A DNA stretch of 64,000 nucleotides from Diphasiastrum complanatum (Eukaryota > Streptophyta > Lycopodiopsida > Lycopodiales > Lycopodiaceae), in contig CM055100.1 in NCBI GenBank assembly GCA_029204225.1, positions 66,570,573-66,634,572 on the forward strand. The letters run 5' to 3'. Shown in pieces: positions 12,429 through 24,469 of this stretch. Below the pieces are notes generated by a model. It was not told the DNA's origin and did not search any database. It was given only the letters and a program-made list of their open reading frames with translations. The translations under genes and the position numbers were made by a program. The number at the start of each line of letters is the position of its first letter. Position 1 is the stretch's first letter.

Positions 12429-13292
12429 AGAGGTATTCTGAGGGATATTGCACTTGTGCGTGATAAGCCAGATAGGAAGGGGAGGGGTGCAAAGCGTTTG
12501 CAGAGAAGTAATATGTACAAAAATTCTGTAAGGGTATATTGAACATGTGCGAGGGAAATATAAGTGAAATCAGTGAATATAGAAGAGGGGTGCCCAAGTG
12601 CAATATGTGGAGACTGTATGCGGGGATATCGGACCTCTGCGAATGGAAGGTAGTAGGTAGAATAGCGAATAAGCGAGTGGCGCACAAGTGCTATATGCGG
12701 AGGAAAAAAAAGGTGAAAAAAATGCCTCGTAGTTTGGAAGTTTTATATCGTGGTTTGCACATGCAAAAGAACGTCTTGTCACACATGCAAACTGTCAACT
12801 CGTTTGGAAGTGAGACATGGCACCAATCCAACCAATGACCTAGTGACAAATGTCACGTTGTCAGTTTCACACGTGTGTGAACGTACGCACGAATGGGAAA
12901 GCAACACGTGTCTCCAATCCAAGCAATGTCCACGTGACACGTGTCTTGATGTCATTTCACATGTGTCCAGCTGTCACCTCACACGTGCGTAAACGTATGA
13001 ACAAATCGTGAGCCAACACATGTCCTTGATAGTTGACAACATGTGTGAAAAATTTTCCTATAAAACGCATGCAACTCGATTAATTTTTTGTTTTTTTTTT
13101 CTCAAATTTCGCGGCATATCGCTCTTGTGCACACGCTTTGTGTTGTCTGTTGTTACTTGATCTTTACTTGCGCACAAGTGCGATATCCCATTGCTATCTG
13201 TCATACATATCCTTCTTGTGTGCGTTCTTTACAATTTCTTTTTTTCGGATTGCTTCCCTCATGCACGGGAGCGCGATATCTGCCCTAGTACC
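12429..13292. promoter_or_regulatory. shared intergenic region of a divergent gene pair, with motif and tandem repeats
   Basis: Between the H3-fold gene (leftwards) and the + strand gene starting near 13293. A motif close to CGCACAAGTGCGATATC occurs in either orientation at about 12444-12460, 12591-12607, 12681-12697, 13114-13133 and 13171-13187, with a partial copy at 13270-13280. A second pair of repeats, 112 bp apart, begins TCACACGTG at 12867 and 12979 and carries several ACGTGT boxes. Shared repeats in an intergenic region of a divergent pair suggest common regulation, or subterminal repeats of a mobile element; the sequence cannot decide. Confidence 0.5.
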
Positions 13293-14995
13293 ATGGCCTC
13301 GTCCTCAGGATCTACCTGTGATTCAAGCCTAAGTGCACTTTTTACTGAATTTGGAATAATTGACAACCTAGACTACTTCCACAACCTATTTCGCCCATAT
13401 TTATATGTTTTCAAGACTGCATAAAACAATTCAGAAGTATTTTATAACCATCATGTTAGATTCATGGATATACTCAGTATACCTGTTATCTTCATAAGTT
13501 CAATCTCCTTCATGCATTATGCTGATCTTGTCTATTTCTTCCCACAGTTCAGACAGAGACTAGATAGAATGTTCACTAAATTGTTTTATCTGTTTAAAAG
13601 CACTTAAAAATATATCGATTTGTTGAATACCATACTAGTTTCGTACTTTTTCTATTAGTTCAGATCCCGGACAATGAGGAAGGTGTTCCTTTTGATCGTC
13701 ATATTGCATCATCCTCAATTCAATCATCTTTTCAGGATATTAGTCACTTCTTTATCGACACCCCTAATAAGGATAATGATTTTCTTTATGTAAATACTGA
13801 TGTGCTTCGGGATTCTTTCATTGGCCAGAATATTAATGTTGATGAATCAATCTCTATAGATGAATCTAAATGTCTTTTTTATTTGCCAGTGTATTATATA
13901 AATGATGATGTATATATTGCTATAGCTGATTTGTGTCAATTTTTTGACTATTGTGAGGATGAGGTGCTATGTTTATTATCTTGCACAATTTTTGAATTCT
14001 CCGACTTTGTAGATTTTGAAATAGATGACTTTGTGGTTGGAATTAATTATCATGATGAGGATGGACTTATGAAGAATGCTTGACGAGAGCTTTATCAAAT
14101 TTTGTTGAGCATGGACGAAGCATACCATCTGATGAAGAATTCACGACATTTCAATCCCAGATAAGCTTCCCTCGTCCATCATCAATGCATTTCACAAATG
14201 ATTCTTCTTCACTAGATGGTCATAATATTGATCATCCGGATCTAGTTGCTGTTGATGATGATGAATGTGTAAGTGTTTTAACTTCCTTGCATGAGAATGT
14301 TGTTAATTGTTGAATGTTTTTTTAAAATTTATTTTTTATTGCAGGATGCTCTCATAATTGACAACTTTGCTGCGAGACGAAGTGGTTACAAACAACATGC
14401 TTCCTTGTTCTAGAGGGATAGTGGACTTGGCCACTATCTTAGGATTTTCTGAAGAATGAGATCTGTATTGCTCATTCGAAACTGAGCCAGTTTGGGAGAC
14501 TCTGATAATGGCAGTTAAAGTTGTATCTTTTTATTTAGGAGGACATAAATTTGTTAAGACGAATAAGATCATTTTCGTCAAAAGATCTTATGTTTTGAAC
14601 ATTCTAGGTTTTACTGATGGGAATGTTCCTTTAAGGAGCTCCTATTATTCATTGTACTCTACTTATATTGAACTTAGTGGAAATAAGGATAATGCACATC
14701 TATTAGATGCATACTCAAGCAGAGAATTTCTTCATGACAATACAGTTAAAATAGCAATGATCGATTATACAGTGCTTTCTTATTTCGACGGCACCACGTG
14801 TGCTTAGTTCTAGAGTTATCGGGCCGTCTTTCTTTTACGAGCCCTTTGAGTGCTTTTAAGCAACTTATCTCTGCACTTACTCATCAGTGGAATATACAGT
14901 TTGAGGAGAGCAATTCTGTTGTCTTGTCTTGTTGCACTTGACATTGTGCTGTGGTGATTGATCCGGTTGGGTGTTTAAACTGTGTTTTTTTAACT
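13293..14995 (+). CDS. unidentified multi-exon gene divergent from the H3-fold gene, decayed
   Basis: ATG at 13293 opens MASSSGSTCDSSLSALFTEF; a stop follows at 13424 unless spliced at about 13402. Further exon-like blocks sit behind good acceptors: 13551 (cacag before FRQRLDRMFTKLFYLF), 13665 (ttcag before IPDNEEGVPF), open to 14083 with NINVDESISIDESKCLFYLP and an acidic run. Next come 14080-14313, 14345 onward, and 14508-14807 (MAVKVVSFYLGGHKFVKTNK). After one frame change coding-like sequence continues to about 14990 (LSGRLSFTSPLSAFKQLISA). I recognise no domain. It is very acidic in the middle part, which would suit a histone-binding partner, but that is speculation from its position. 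Coding ends where copia sequence starts at 14996. Gene structure is my reading of splice signals and frames only. Confidence 0.35.
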
Positions 14996-17900
14996 TGGTA
15001 TCAGGTTCCTTGGTGGCTTAAATCATCGGACAAGAACAGAGAGCTGCGACGGTGGATTGTCAGCTGAATTAGAGGGCAAGCAAAGATTGAAGCCGAAAAA
15101 TCTTTTGAAGGGTTGCTTAGCGTTTGTGACTGGTTTGAAACCAATCGAACACCGTTTGAAGAGCGGTTTGGAGCAGAATATTGCCTGCTATAGGACGACC
15201 TCAGAGGGATAGGTAGCTGCCCAGATAGATTCTCAAGAAAAGCAGATAAAGTCCAAAATTATCTTCTTCTTAGACAGCTGGGGTTTCAAGAAGGGAAAAA
15301 TCATTTCCCTCTCAATATAAGTCAATTTTTTGAGCTGTAAAGTGTTGAAGGTGGGCACCCTAGCAGCGCAATCCTGCCTGTAAGAAGCCGTGGGCGGCTG
15401 TGAAGCGTTGGAGGAGATAGAGTGATCAGCAGGGCGGCCATCGCTGGAAATCAGTGTGAAGAAGCGTGAAGATGGCATGAGAGAGCTCACGGATCAACTG
15501 CGTGTCCAGTCCAAATAGGCCTGTAGCGGTTGTAGGTGTGTTGTGTATGGAGGGAGCGTTATTCAATGCACAGAATCATGGACATTCGTTGATCAACCTC
15601 CACACTAGTTCGATGGTCAAGATCGGGCAACTGAGGACTAATGCGAGCCATTCGATGTAGAAGAGCCATTAGATGGCTAGTGAAAAGGCCTGAAGGGGTC
15701 TGAAGTGCAAAGTGCATTGCAACTACATTAAAAGTCTTCAAACTGAAATAATTGTTGGGTCCCAAGTTTTTGAAGGGTGAAGTTTCTTCACACTGAAGAA
15801 ATAGTCCAAAAACCCAAATTGCCCTTATTTTCACCTCCTTTAGCCTATTTTGGCAAAACGAAAGGCTATAGCCTCCAAACGAAGGGCACCCTGACTATAC
15901 CTGCAAGTACGGTACACCAAAACAGAGTGATTGCTGCGGAGAAAGTGTTCGGAGCACACCAGAAGTGATTTCACCATTCCACTGGGCAGGTAGTTGGGAG
16001 TTGGTGACGAGAAGCATTTCGGAAAGCGACGCCAGTTTGACTTTCAATTTGGCGAAAGAGCGGCAGGTGGCCTGGTAAGCCAAAAATTGCAGGTCATTAT
16101 TTGTAATTTTTGACATCACGGTTGGCTTCGACATACACTTTATAGCCTACAAGTGGAGTTTCAAGCAGTTTGGAGATGGCAAACATCAATGAGGCAATTT
16201 TGGGCGATGCAAGCAAACTTGATGGGGCTTCTAATTACAACATCTGGAAATTCAAAATGAAGAGCATTTTGATGGAGAAAGAGTTATGGGAGATCGTGCA
16301 GGTATTGAAGTCCGACCAAATACCACTCCAGATGACATGAGGGCCTTTGATAAAAAGGCACAGAAAGCATTGTCCTTAATCAATCTTTCAGTGAAACACC
16401 ATGTAATCACTCATATAAGTGATGCCACGATGGCTAGGGGAGCTTGGGAAGCTCGTAGAATGAAATTTCAAACTTGCAATCCAGCTTGGGCCATGTTCTT
16501 GAAGTCGAGATTGAATGCAGTAAGGATGGAAGAAAGTGAATCAGTGGGATCTTTCTTCACCAGGATAAAGGAGCTGATAGATCAACTTGTGGCAATTGGA
16601 GAGCCAATTAGAGACGTTGAATTGGTACATACCACAATGAGCAGTGTCTTGGAAGGGCTACAGATGTTTGTGAGCGGCATTGCTTCAAGGAAGAGGTTGC
16701 CTACTTCTGAAGACTACCATGGAATCATGTTGCAGGAAGAGCAGCGTCGCGAAGTGGTGAAGTCAAGGCAAACCCCACAGGAGGATCAAGCCTTGCTCGC
16801 TAAAGGCAAGCATTAAGGATGGAAAAAGATTCCTAAGAAATCCAAGGATGATGACGACGAGGGAGAGGCGTCATCAAAAGGGAAAAGAAGAAGAAAGACA
16901 AATGTTACTATTGCCACAAACTGGGTCATTGGGCACGTGAGTGTTACAAGAAGAAAGCAGACATAAAGGTGGGAAAAGTGACTCAACAAGGCAACATTGC
17001 CGAAGATGATGGAGAAGATGACGAGACAAGTGTCTTCTCATCAGCATTGGCATCCCAAGTTGATGATGGTGCCAGATGGTTCATAGATTCAGGCGCCACA
17101 AGGCATATGACTGGGAAACGTGATTGGTTTGAGAAATTCTCACCAATCCATGATGGGGATAAGGTCACTCAAGCCAATGGGGAGGAATGCCAAATACAGG
17201 GTGTGGGAAATGTACCTGTACAGTTTCCTGATGGTAAAATCAAGAATATCCCTAATGTGCTTTATGTTCCTGGACTCAAAAAGAATTTGCTTTATGTTGG
17301 TATAATGGCAAATCAACATCTTAAGGTTGAATTTTTCAATGATGGATGCCTTATGAGGGATATGAACCACAACTATAAAGTGGTGGCGAAGGGTTATAGA
17401 GATAGTAATTGTGGCCTTTATAAATTGGATGCTGCAAAACCAGGAGAATATGGTTTGGCTATCTCAACAGCATCTCAATCTGAGTTGTGGCACAGAAGAC
17501 TTGGTCATTTGAACTATGGGAGCTTGAGATTGATGGTGAAGCTGAAGATGGTAATAGGGTTACTGGCATCGCAGGATGATCATCATGCAATATGTGAAGG
17601 ATGTGTCATGGGAAAGCATCACAGGGAGACATTCAAGAAAGATGGAGCTGCAAGAGCTAAGAAACCACTGGAACTCATTCATAGCGACCTATGCGGCCCA
17701 ATGAAGGCCATGTCGTTGGGGAAAGCATATTATTTTATGACTTTCATAGATGATTACTCTACAAGGACATGGATTTATTTCTTGAAGAAGAAATTTGATG
17801 CTTTTGCTCGCTTCAAGAAGTTCAAGACTTTGGCAGAGAACCAACTGGATGCACACATTAAAGTGCTAAGATCTGATAGAGGGGGCGAATACAAATCTGA

Positions 17901-18203
17901 TGATTTTGAGGACTTTTGCAAAGAATATGACATCAAAAGACAATTCACACAGTCACACATGCCGCATAGTAATGGTGTAGCTGAAAGGAAAGACAGGACT
18001 ATTATGGAGAGTGCACGCTCCATGATGAAGCAAATGGGCTTGACCGATCCACTTTGGTCGGAAGCGTGCAGTGCAACAACGTTCTTGCAAAACAGGAGCT
18101 CTACAATTGCGGTTCCAAATGTGACTCCCGAAGAAGCATTTACAAGAATAAAGCCAAAAATCGACAAGTTTCGTGTCATTGGATGTAAAGCCTATGTACA
18201 TGA
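14996..18203 (+). mobile_element. Ty1/copia internal fragment without LTRs
   Basis: Begins with a primer-binding site (tggtatcaggttcc at 14996-15009), has a leader of about 1.2 kb, then gag from ATG 16176 (SKLDGASNYNIWKFKMKSIL), a frame change near 16290-16310, and gag to 16816. A CCHC knuckle (CYYCHKLGHWARECYK, 16903-16950) is in frame with pol at 16969 onward. Coding stops inside the integrase, after CKAYVHE at about 18203. No RT, RNase H or LTR is present. On the left the sequence directly abuts coding-like DNA of the unknown + gene; on the right it abuts the minus-strand gene at 18204. Confidence 0.85.
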
Positions 18204-18225
18204 AGAATTTATACCAACCATGTAA
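16969..18225 (+). pseudogene. copia pol fragment: protease and integrase
   Basis: Open for 418 codons. Contains the retroviral-type protease site (WFIDSGATRHMTG), the GAG-pre-integrase region with its HHCC zinc site (LWHRRLGHLNYG ... CEGCVMGKHHRETF), then the integrase core with its catalytic acidic residues visible in HSDLCGPM, LRSDRGGEYKSDDF and the E of the VAERKDRT helix region. These would process the polyprotein and insert element DNA. The frame ends by junction with unrelated sequence after about residue 411, so the RT and RNase H are missing and the fragment cannot be autonomous. The last residues (EEFIPTM) belong to the flank. Confidence 0.85.
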
Positions 18226-20070
18226 TGAGTGATGTGATCTTCTCCCCATGCTTTTGATACTGCATTAATAGACTCGACACAAGTCCTTTCTACAACTTTC
18301 TTATCAATATTAGAGTATTTATCTTCTCTTAGAATTTCAAGCTTCTTCCATACATCAACTTTTAGTACTCTAGTTTTGCCGCTCTTCTCGAAGTCCTGAG
18401 TGGCAACAATGATATCTGTTCAGACTGAGTGTTGAATATTAGAAGCCTTACCAGTATGGTTTGATAGGAATTGATGTGCTTTTTCTCTTCCTATGCTTGG
18501 CTTAGTTGGTATATTCCCAATCTTTCCTAAAAGCTTTTTATCTTTTTGAATTTTGACATGTTCCTTATGAAGTCCTACTTTTGATAACACTTCTTCTAAT
18601 CGAGAGATAGCTTCCTTTGCGGATGATGCTGGCTTACTATTCCAAGCAAAAACTATATGAAGATAAATGATCTTTTCTATTAATCTAACTTCTGCATGAA
18701 GAGTGCAAACATGCACATTTTTCAAGGGAATAGGTAGCACAGGCTTCTAGTTTGGATCTGCATATTCTCTAGTAGTTTCTGTACTCCTAGTAAAATTATT
18801 TGCCATTTTCATGCAGTACAAACAAGGGTGTTAAGATGTAGCACCATGAGAGACATTATACATGCATATCAATGTTTCCAATCACCTGCTAAGTGCCATT
18901 CAACATTGAAGTCTCCAACTCCTGGAACATTGAAAAGTCCTCTATCCATATGGTCCTTGATGATCCTAGGATAAGATGTCCTTGAGAATATCCATGACAA
19001 TATATCATGATCCTCCTTCAGCATCTGTCCAAAGAACTAATCAAACTTAGTTTACAATGAATCTAATGTAATAATGAGGCTAGTTACCTGAAATGCTGCC
19101 AACTACCATATATCATTTTCTGACTGGACACTGAATTTGAAATCTTCTTGGTCCTCTGTTTGTGATAGTGCACCATTCATGAGAGTTATACTAACCCTCT
19201 CCATCTTCTGCCCTTTCACAATTTCTGACTCATCTAACTTAAGTACTATGATTATTTGCCATTTACCTTTTCAAAGGTTATATCACAGAATGTGACGATG
19301 TATCTCAGCAAGTAATTTAGATCAAAAAATAAGTTGTTTGATGAATTATAGGATATTGATCTTCCATCAGTTTCATACACATCTGAAATGGAGTTCCAAT
19401 GATCTTATGCATACCTATGTTTAATGTATCCCTCTCTTTCTTCAAGTGATATGTCCTTGGGATTGGGACTTTTCTAATTCGAACTTGCTTAAAAGCTTCT
19501 CTAATAAGTTTAAATATTGTTGCATATGCTTTCCTGCTAGTACTTGCAAAATCACAAGCACCCTGAACTATAGTCTTATCTAATTTTTTTTGAATGTCCA
19601 CCATCAAAGACTCTGTTATTTTGCACTTTACATTTGAACTCCTATTGTTCATCATGATACACTCAGTGGATTTGCCTGTCAATATTGAGCCCAACGACAT
19701 TCCTAGTGAAACATTGTCCTTAATATTCCGAGGAGCTACTAATGTAGATCTGCAAAAAAATAGATAGTTAGCAGAATATCACCATAGTTGAAATTCAATC
19801 CAAATGTCATTCATCAAGTTACAAAAATCAGAACATGCTTACTTGAATGCACGAATCCTTCTATGTCGATAACCTCCTTTTGAAAGCGTTTGAATATCCT
19901 TGCAACTTTGTCACTTTCGCTTCTTATTTCCAGTCTTCTTCTTAGCCAATTCTACATCCTTCAGTATTTGTAAGTTTTCAGTTTGAATAGATTGTAAAAT
20001 TGATTGCATTTGCTCTAGTTTTGATTTGATATTGATTGTTATCTTCTGTAGTGATTCATTTAAGTTGTTC
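18204..20070 (-). pseudogene. unidentified multi-exon gene of mobile-element or virus-like character, decayed
   Basis: Read leftwards, with GT/AG-bounded blocks: 20070-19843 starts MNNLNESLQKITINIKSKLE, a predicted coiled coil with a basic GNKKRK end, then a stop; 19749-19267 (PIPRTYHLKKERDTLNIGM ... LLRYIVTFCDITFEK); 19237-19088 (LDESEIVKGQKMERVSITLM, one TAG); 19036-18204 (ILSWIFSRTSYPRIIKDHMD, FNVEWHLAGDWK, then after a 1-nt loss CMYNVSHGATS, HPCLYC, PIPLKNVHVCTLHAEVRLIE, and a Lys-rich stretch). The Trp-His-Leu-Ala block followed by Cys-x2-Cys looks to me like a domain seen in uncharacterised repeat-encoded eukaryotic proteins, but I cannot name the family. It is cut at 18203 by the copia fragment. 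Multiple stops and frame changes make it non-functional as written. Confidence 0.4.
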
Positions 20071-20099
20071 ATTTTCCTCTAACGTCTTTTGGAGAAAAT

Positions 20100-21300
20100 C
20101 TCTATTCTGACAATAAGAGGATATCCGTATTAACTCACATTCTAAAAAGTGAATTTTATTCATATAAAGTTGTTTTCCATGGTTCTGCAATCTCTCACAA
20201 TATCCTAGTAATCCAGTATGTCCATTGCATATCCATGTAACTTAATGAGTTATTGAAGAGAATGTGGGATGTGTCAAAGTGCTTGGATCTTGTGGATATA
20301 ATGTTCCATTTGTCCACAAATCCAAGTTCTTCTTTCATTTTTCCCTATAACGAGAATGATCCTCAACAGATATTTGAATTCCTTTGCCTCTTCTTCTCTG
20401 CAAAGGTGCCAAATTAATAGAAATATCCACATGTAGATGATACAATGTCGTCATCAGAAAAAGTAATTAGTCAAAGTACTATGAACAGATTTTTCAAAAC
20501 AAAACAAAATACTCATCTTTGATTATATTATATACTCTATACAATCAATCCAATCTCCATGCTTGTCTGCTTGATTCAAATTTGGAGATGGCGCTCATTT
20601 TTTCATTCTAGTAGGTAGTTGGCGCTCATATTTCCATTCTAATGTGAAGATGGCGTTCATATTTGGAGATGGTGCTCATATTTTCATTCCAGTGGAAGGA
20701 ATGCATATTCATACATTTTGCTATTTTTCCTGATTCGAATTTGGGGATGGCGGTCATATTTTGGTTCTAATGAAAAGATTGTCCTCTTCGTAACCAATGG
20801 ATGAAATATTTTTGAATTTAAACTGTGAACAATTTAGAGTTCCTAACTGTGACTATAGACACTATGCTTAGATCATTGGGAGTTGGGGAGGCCTTGGGAG
20901 TGGTGGCGGCAAGCAAATAAACAATATTGCTTTTTTATTTTGATATTTTTCTTTATCCTACATGGCATTCATTAAAGGGTCTTTTTGATATTGAGAACTC
21001 CTCTAATGTTAGGTTTGTGTGATCCTTCCTTACATAGACAAGACAATGCCTCTTAGTGCACTGGGTGTTTATTGTTTGTTGCACATCGTTAGATCGATTC
21101 ACCCTAATGAGCACAAATCACAGCCATCCAAGAAACTAAAGTTTCTCTCCAAAGGACATATTTGAATTTTTTTTTCTTTTTTGGCGATTTTCATAAGTCT
21201 TAGCAAGGTAAGTCAATTAAATGGATTTCGTACCATACAAGTAAATTCCTTCCATATAGTATTGAGAGGTAGAAACCAACGTAGTAACTGCATAATAGAG
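20100..21300. other. intergenic with a degenerate short tandem repeat
   Basis: At about 20585-20770 the phrase GATGGCGCTCATATTTTCATTC recurs roughly every 40-80 bp in five or so diverged copies (20587, 20632, 20651, 20671, 20747). No gene is seen in the rest. Confidence 0.5.
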
Positions 21301-21307
21301 CGAGCTC

Positions 21308-21445
<138 letters not shown>

Positions 21446-21731
21446 CTTAGGTTTATGTAATCTTTCTATATATAGAAATTTTTGTACGCACTAGTGCTTC
21501 TTAGTGCCCATCGTTAGATCGTATCCTTAAAATGTGCACTGATCATGGCCAGTCAAGGGAAATAAAATTCCCACCAAAGGTTCTTTTTAAAAGAAACTTT
21601 TCTTATGGGGGTCATACTTCAAAGTTTAATAAAAAAAAGGCTTTAGCGTTGGCATGGTATGATAAGGGAACAATCTTTTCCATGATGTTTCAAGGTTTTG
21701 AGTAGAACGTAATGCTCATAAAATAGTCTCC

Positions 21732-21733
<2 letters not shown>

Positions 21734-21786
<53 letters not shown>
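21734..21786. repeat. (GA)n microsatellite
   Basis: About 26 GA units, no associated gene. Confidence 0.97.
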
Positions 21787-21791
<5 letters not shown>

Positions 21792-23600
21792 AAAATGGAA
21801 GTTCCACAAATCCAAACTTAGTACAATCAAATAAAAAAATTAATTAGAATGAATATAAAAACATGAGATAGGCGGATACAGTTCGTTTCTAAGTCCACCA
21901 TGTCCTCACTCTTTGTCTACACATGCATGAATAAAAGAGGGTGACAACCCTACACTACGTCCTCCTCATTCTCTGCCTAAACATGCTCCCTCCCACCCCC
22001 TTCTCCAACATGGCAAACCCCTCCCCATTGAGGCACTACTGGTTATTCAAAGATACTTTTGATATTGTCCGATTGGATTATGCAACAGTTGGATTATGCA
22101 ACAGCTCCACTCTGCAAATAAGGCTTCCCTCAACTGTTTTCCCGCCCATCTTCACTTTTCACATTATGATGGATTACAGAGAGGGTCAAACATATCTCGT
22201 TCACGACATGTGTGACAACAACAAACAACTAGTGTGGGATCAAACCTTTCCCTTCTGTCCTAGCTAAGGCAATACCGGTGAGGACGAGATGATTTTCGCT
22301 ACTCCATCCACCCTTCTCATCTTGATATAAAGAGGCAAGGGAGGGGAGGGGAGATGGCCTCACTCCAAGCACCATGCCTCAAAATGGTGTTTTTATTTAA
22401 GGCAAAAATAATAAAACAAAGTTACAAAAAATAGGAAAATGGGCTTCCAATCTTCGAAACTAGTGATTTTGTAGCTAGTCTAATTTTTCTTCTCTGAAAT
22501 ATTACTAGCTATAATACACCTTTATAGTCAAGGTTTAGACACACCAGATTTTGATAGCACAAAATTAACATTTTCATCATAAAACTAAGTTGCTTTCAAG
22601 GGCTTATTGTTGATGAAATCCAAGCTTACAAATCTATTATAATTAAAAGTTTAGTGTTCCCGGGCAGCGGCAGCGGTCGCGTTGCCCCACGAGCAGGTTG
22701 ACCTTGGCCAGAAAAAAAAAACTTTCCCTTTTTTAAAATTTTCAACCCTCCCTTTTGCCCACCCGCCCCGCCCGCCCGCCGACTTGCGGGCTCATATCGC
22801 TAGTATAGATTTAAAAAGAAAAACACCATCAACCAAACAACATGACAAAAGAAACCATAAGAATGACAAGGTATGCACCTTGTACACAAAATTGGTGGCT
22901 ATGATATCATTTGTAACAACCATTATTAAGTCGAATTTTGTATGGTAATCCAACAAGCAATGCTCTTACTTGCTGATTCCAAAGAGCCAATATAGACTCA
23001 TCCCCATGTGCTAGAGCCATCTACATCATAGTCGTGCTCAATCAAGTCTTTGACGATTAGTAATGTCCCATACCATCGACAATGGCCATTGACTCTCATT
23101 GGTATAATTATGAAATTAGAGAATCATGCATATGCTCAAAACATCCATCAATTCTGAGATGACATTCTTCTACCCTTATATACATATGGGTAGGCCCCAC
23201 TCCAAGCATGGTCCACGCTTAGGCCTGTGGCATGTGTGACATTGATGCATCACTGATGCATGGTGATGCACTAATATTGTCAACAACCTCATACCAACAT
23301 TCCTTGAAGAAAGGGCCCTTTCACCTCAAAAAAATATTTACAACAAATTTTCGGATTTTTGAACAATACTTTTTCTTAGATGAACATTCGGGAAGGTTCA
23401 TTCATAATTTCTCGTGACATGCACCTAGAAAGATATAACGAATATACAAAACAAAAATTAAGAAAAAGTGACATTATGTGCAAATTTAAAAAATAAAATA
23501 AAAAACCATGAAAGCCACAGATAGCGGAGGTTTTTATAGTGATATATTTATGTATAGTACTACTTAATTTCCATGTGCACACTAGTAGCAGCCCATGAGA
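21787..23600. other. intergenic, no recognised gene
   Basis: A/T-rich with one short GC-rich stretch at 22655-22790 (cccgccccgcccgcccgcc). Open frames are short, without motifs. Confidence 0.4.
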
Positions 23601-23607
23601 AACGAAG

Positions 23608-23945
23608 AGTGAGGTGTTATGTGACCCAACTCCCCGTGCAAAGCCATGAATCTGGGACAATTGCGCCATGAATTGGGAGAAGTGCAAGTGAGTTCATGCA
23701 TATGAGGTGTTATGTAGCTCAGTTCCCGATGCAAAGCCATGAATCGGTGAGAAATGCGCCATTCCATGAATTGGTGGGAAGTGGTAGCGAGTTCATAGTT
23801 GTGCAAAAATGGATTTCCTCTACTCATGAGGTCTTAGGTAGCCCACTTCCCGATGCAAAGCCATGTATCGGTGAAAAATGCACCATGGATTGGTGGGAAG
23901 TGGTAGCTAGTTGTGCAAAAATGGATCTCCCAGTTGTGGTAGCAA
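23608..23945. repeat. minisatellite, about three copies of a 95-125 bp unit
   Basis: Copies begin at the phrase GAGGTGTTATGT (23611, 23704) or its variant GAGGTCTTAGGT (23828). Each carries cgatgcaaagccatgaatcggtga and, in later copies, attggtgggaagtggtagc. Diverged, non-coding. Confidence 0.75.
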
Positions 23946-24079
23946 GTCGCCTCGCAATTGCACAACACGTGGGTGAATGGCCGGTTTCGGGTGCCGGTTG
24001 GAGACCATGACTAGGCCCCCCTCATCTGGCACACCAAGATATGTGGTATGTCCTTAAAATAGCTGGATCCTTGTATCTA

Positions 24080-24400
24080 TTTTAGCTCGCTACCGTTGGA
24101 TGTTATCAGGATCATTCAGATGCTGCCACGTCTCACAATTTCAACCATTGAGATGCAGCCAAGTGGACATCCAAGAGCGCGCCATCGACCGTCCATAGCG
24201 GAACCGTGATTGCTAGCTTTTTCTACGAACAAGCGCTGGACCTGAATTGCACGCGCCCGACCAGTCGGATTTGTGCCACGTGGCATGCATGTCACTTGGA
24301 GATTATCCAACGGTCGAACGTGGCGAGATCTGGACGGGTAGGAAGGACGGAATCCAACGGTGGCGATAATGCAGAGAGGAAGACGAAGGATCGAAAGAGA
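24080..24400 (+). promoter_or_regulatory. candidate PDC promoter region with G-box
   Basis: Relatively G/C-rich single-copy-looking DNA upstream of the PDC leader. It contains a G-box core inside gccacgtggc (24276-24285) and a further gccacgtc at 24124. G-boxes bind bZIP and bHLH factors in plants; PDC genes are typically induced by low oxygen. The start of transcription cannot be placed, and the role is inferred from position only. Confidence 0.3.
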
Positions 24401-24469
24401 TGAAATCTGTATGCTGTTTTCTGTAAAATTGTTGAGAGATGGAGGATTAGGAGGCCATTTTTGCTGCAA

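Noticed and set aside
12347-12838. Open frames of about 100 codons on both strands in the divergent intergenic region
   Set aside because: They overlap the motif array and each other on opposite strands and have no signature; they look like by-products of the repeat.
18226-18740. Continuation of copia RT after the integrase
   Set aside because: No RT motif on the + strand; the coding signal switches to the minus strand with unrelated residues.
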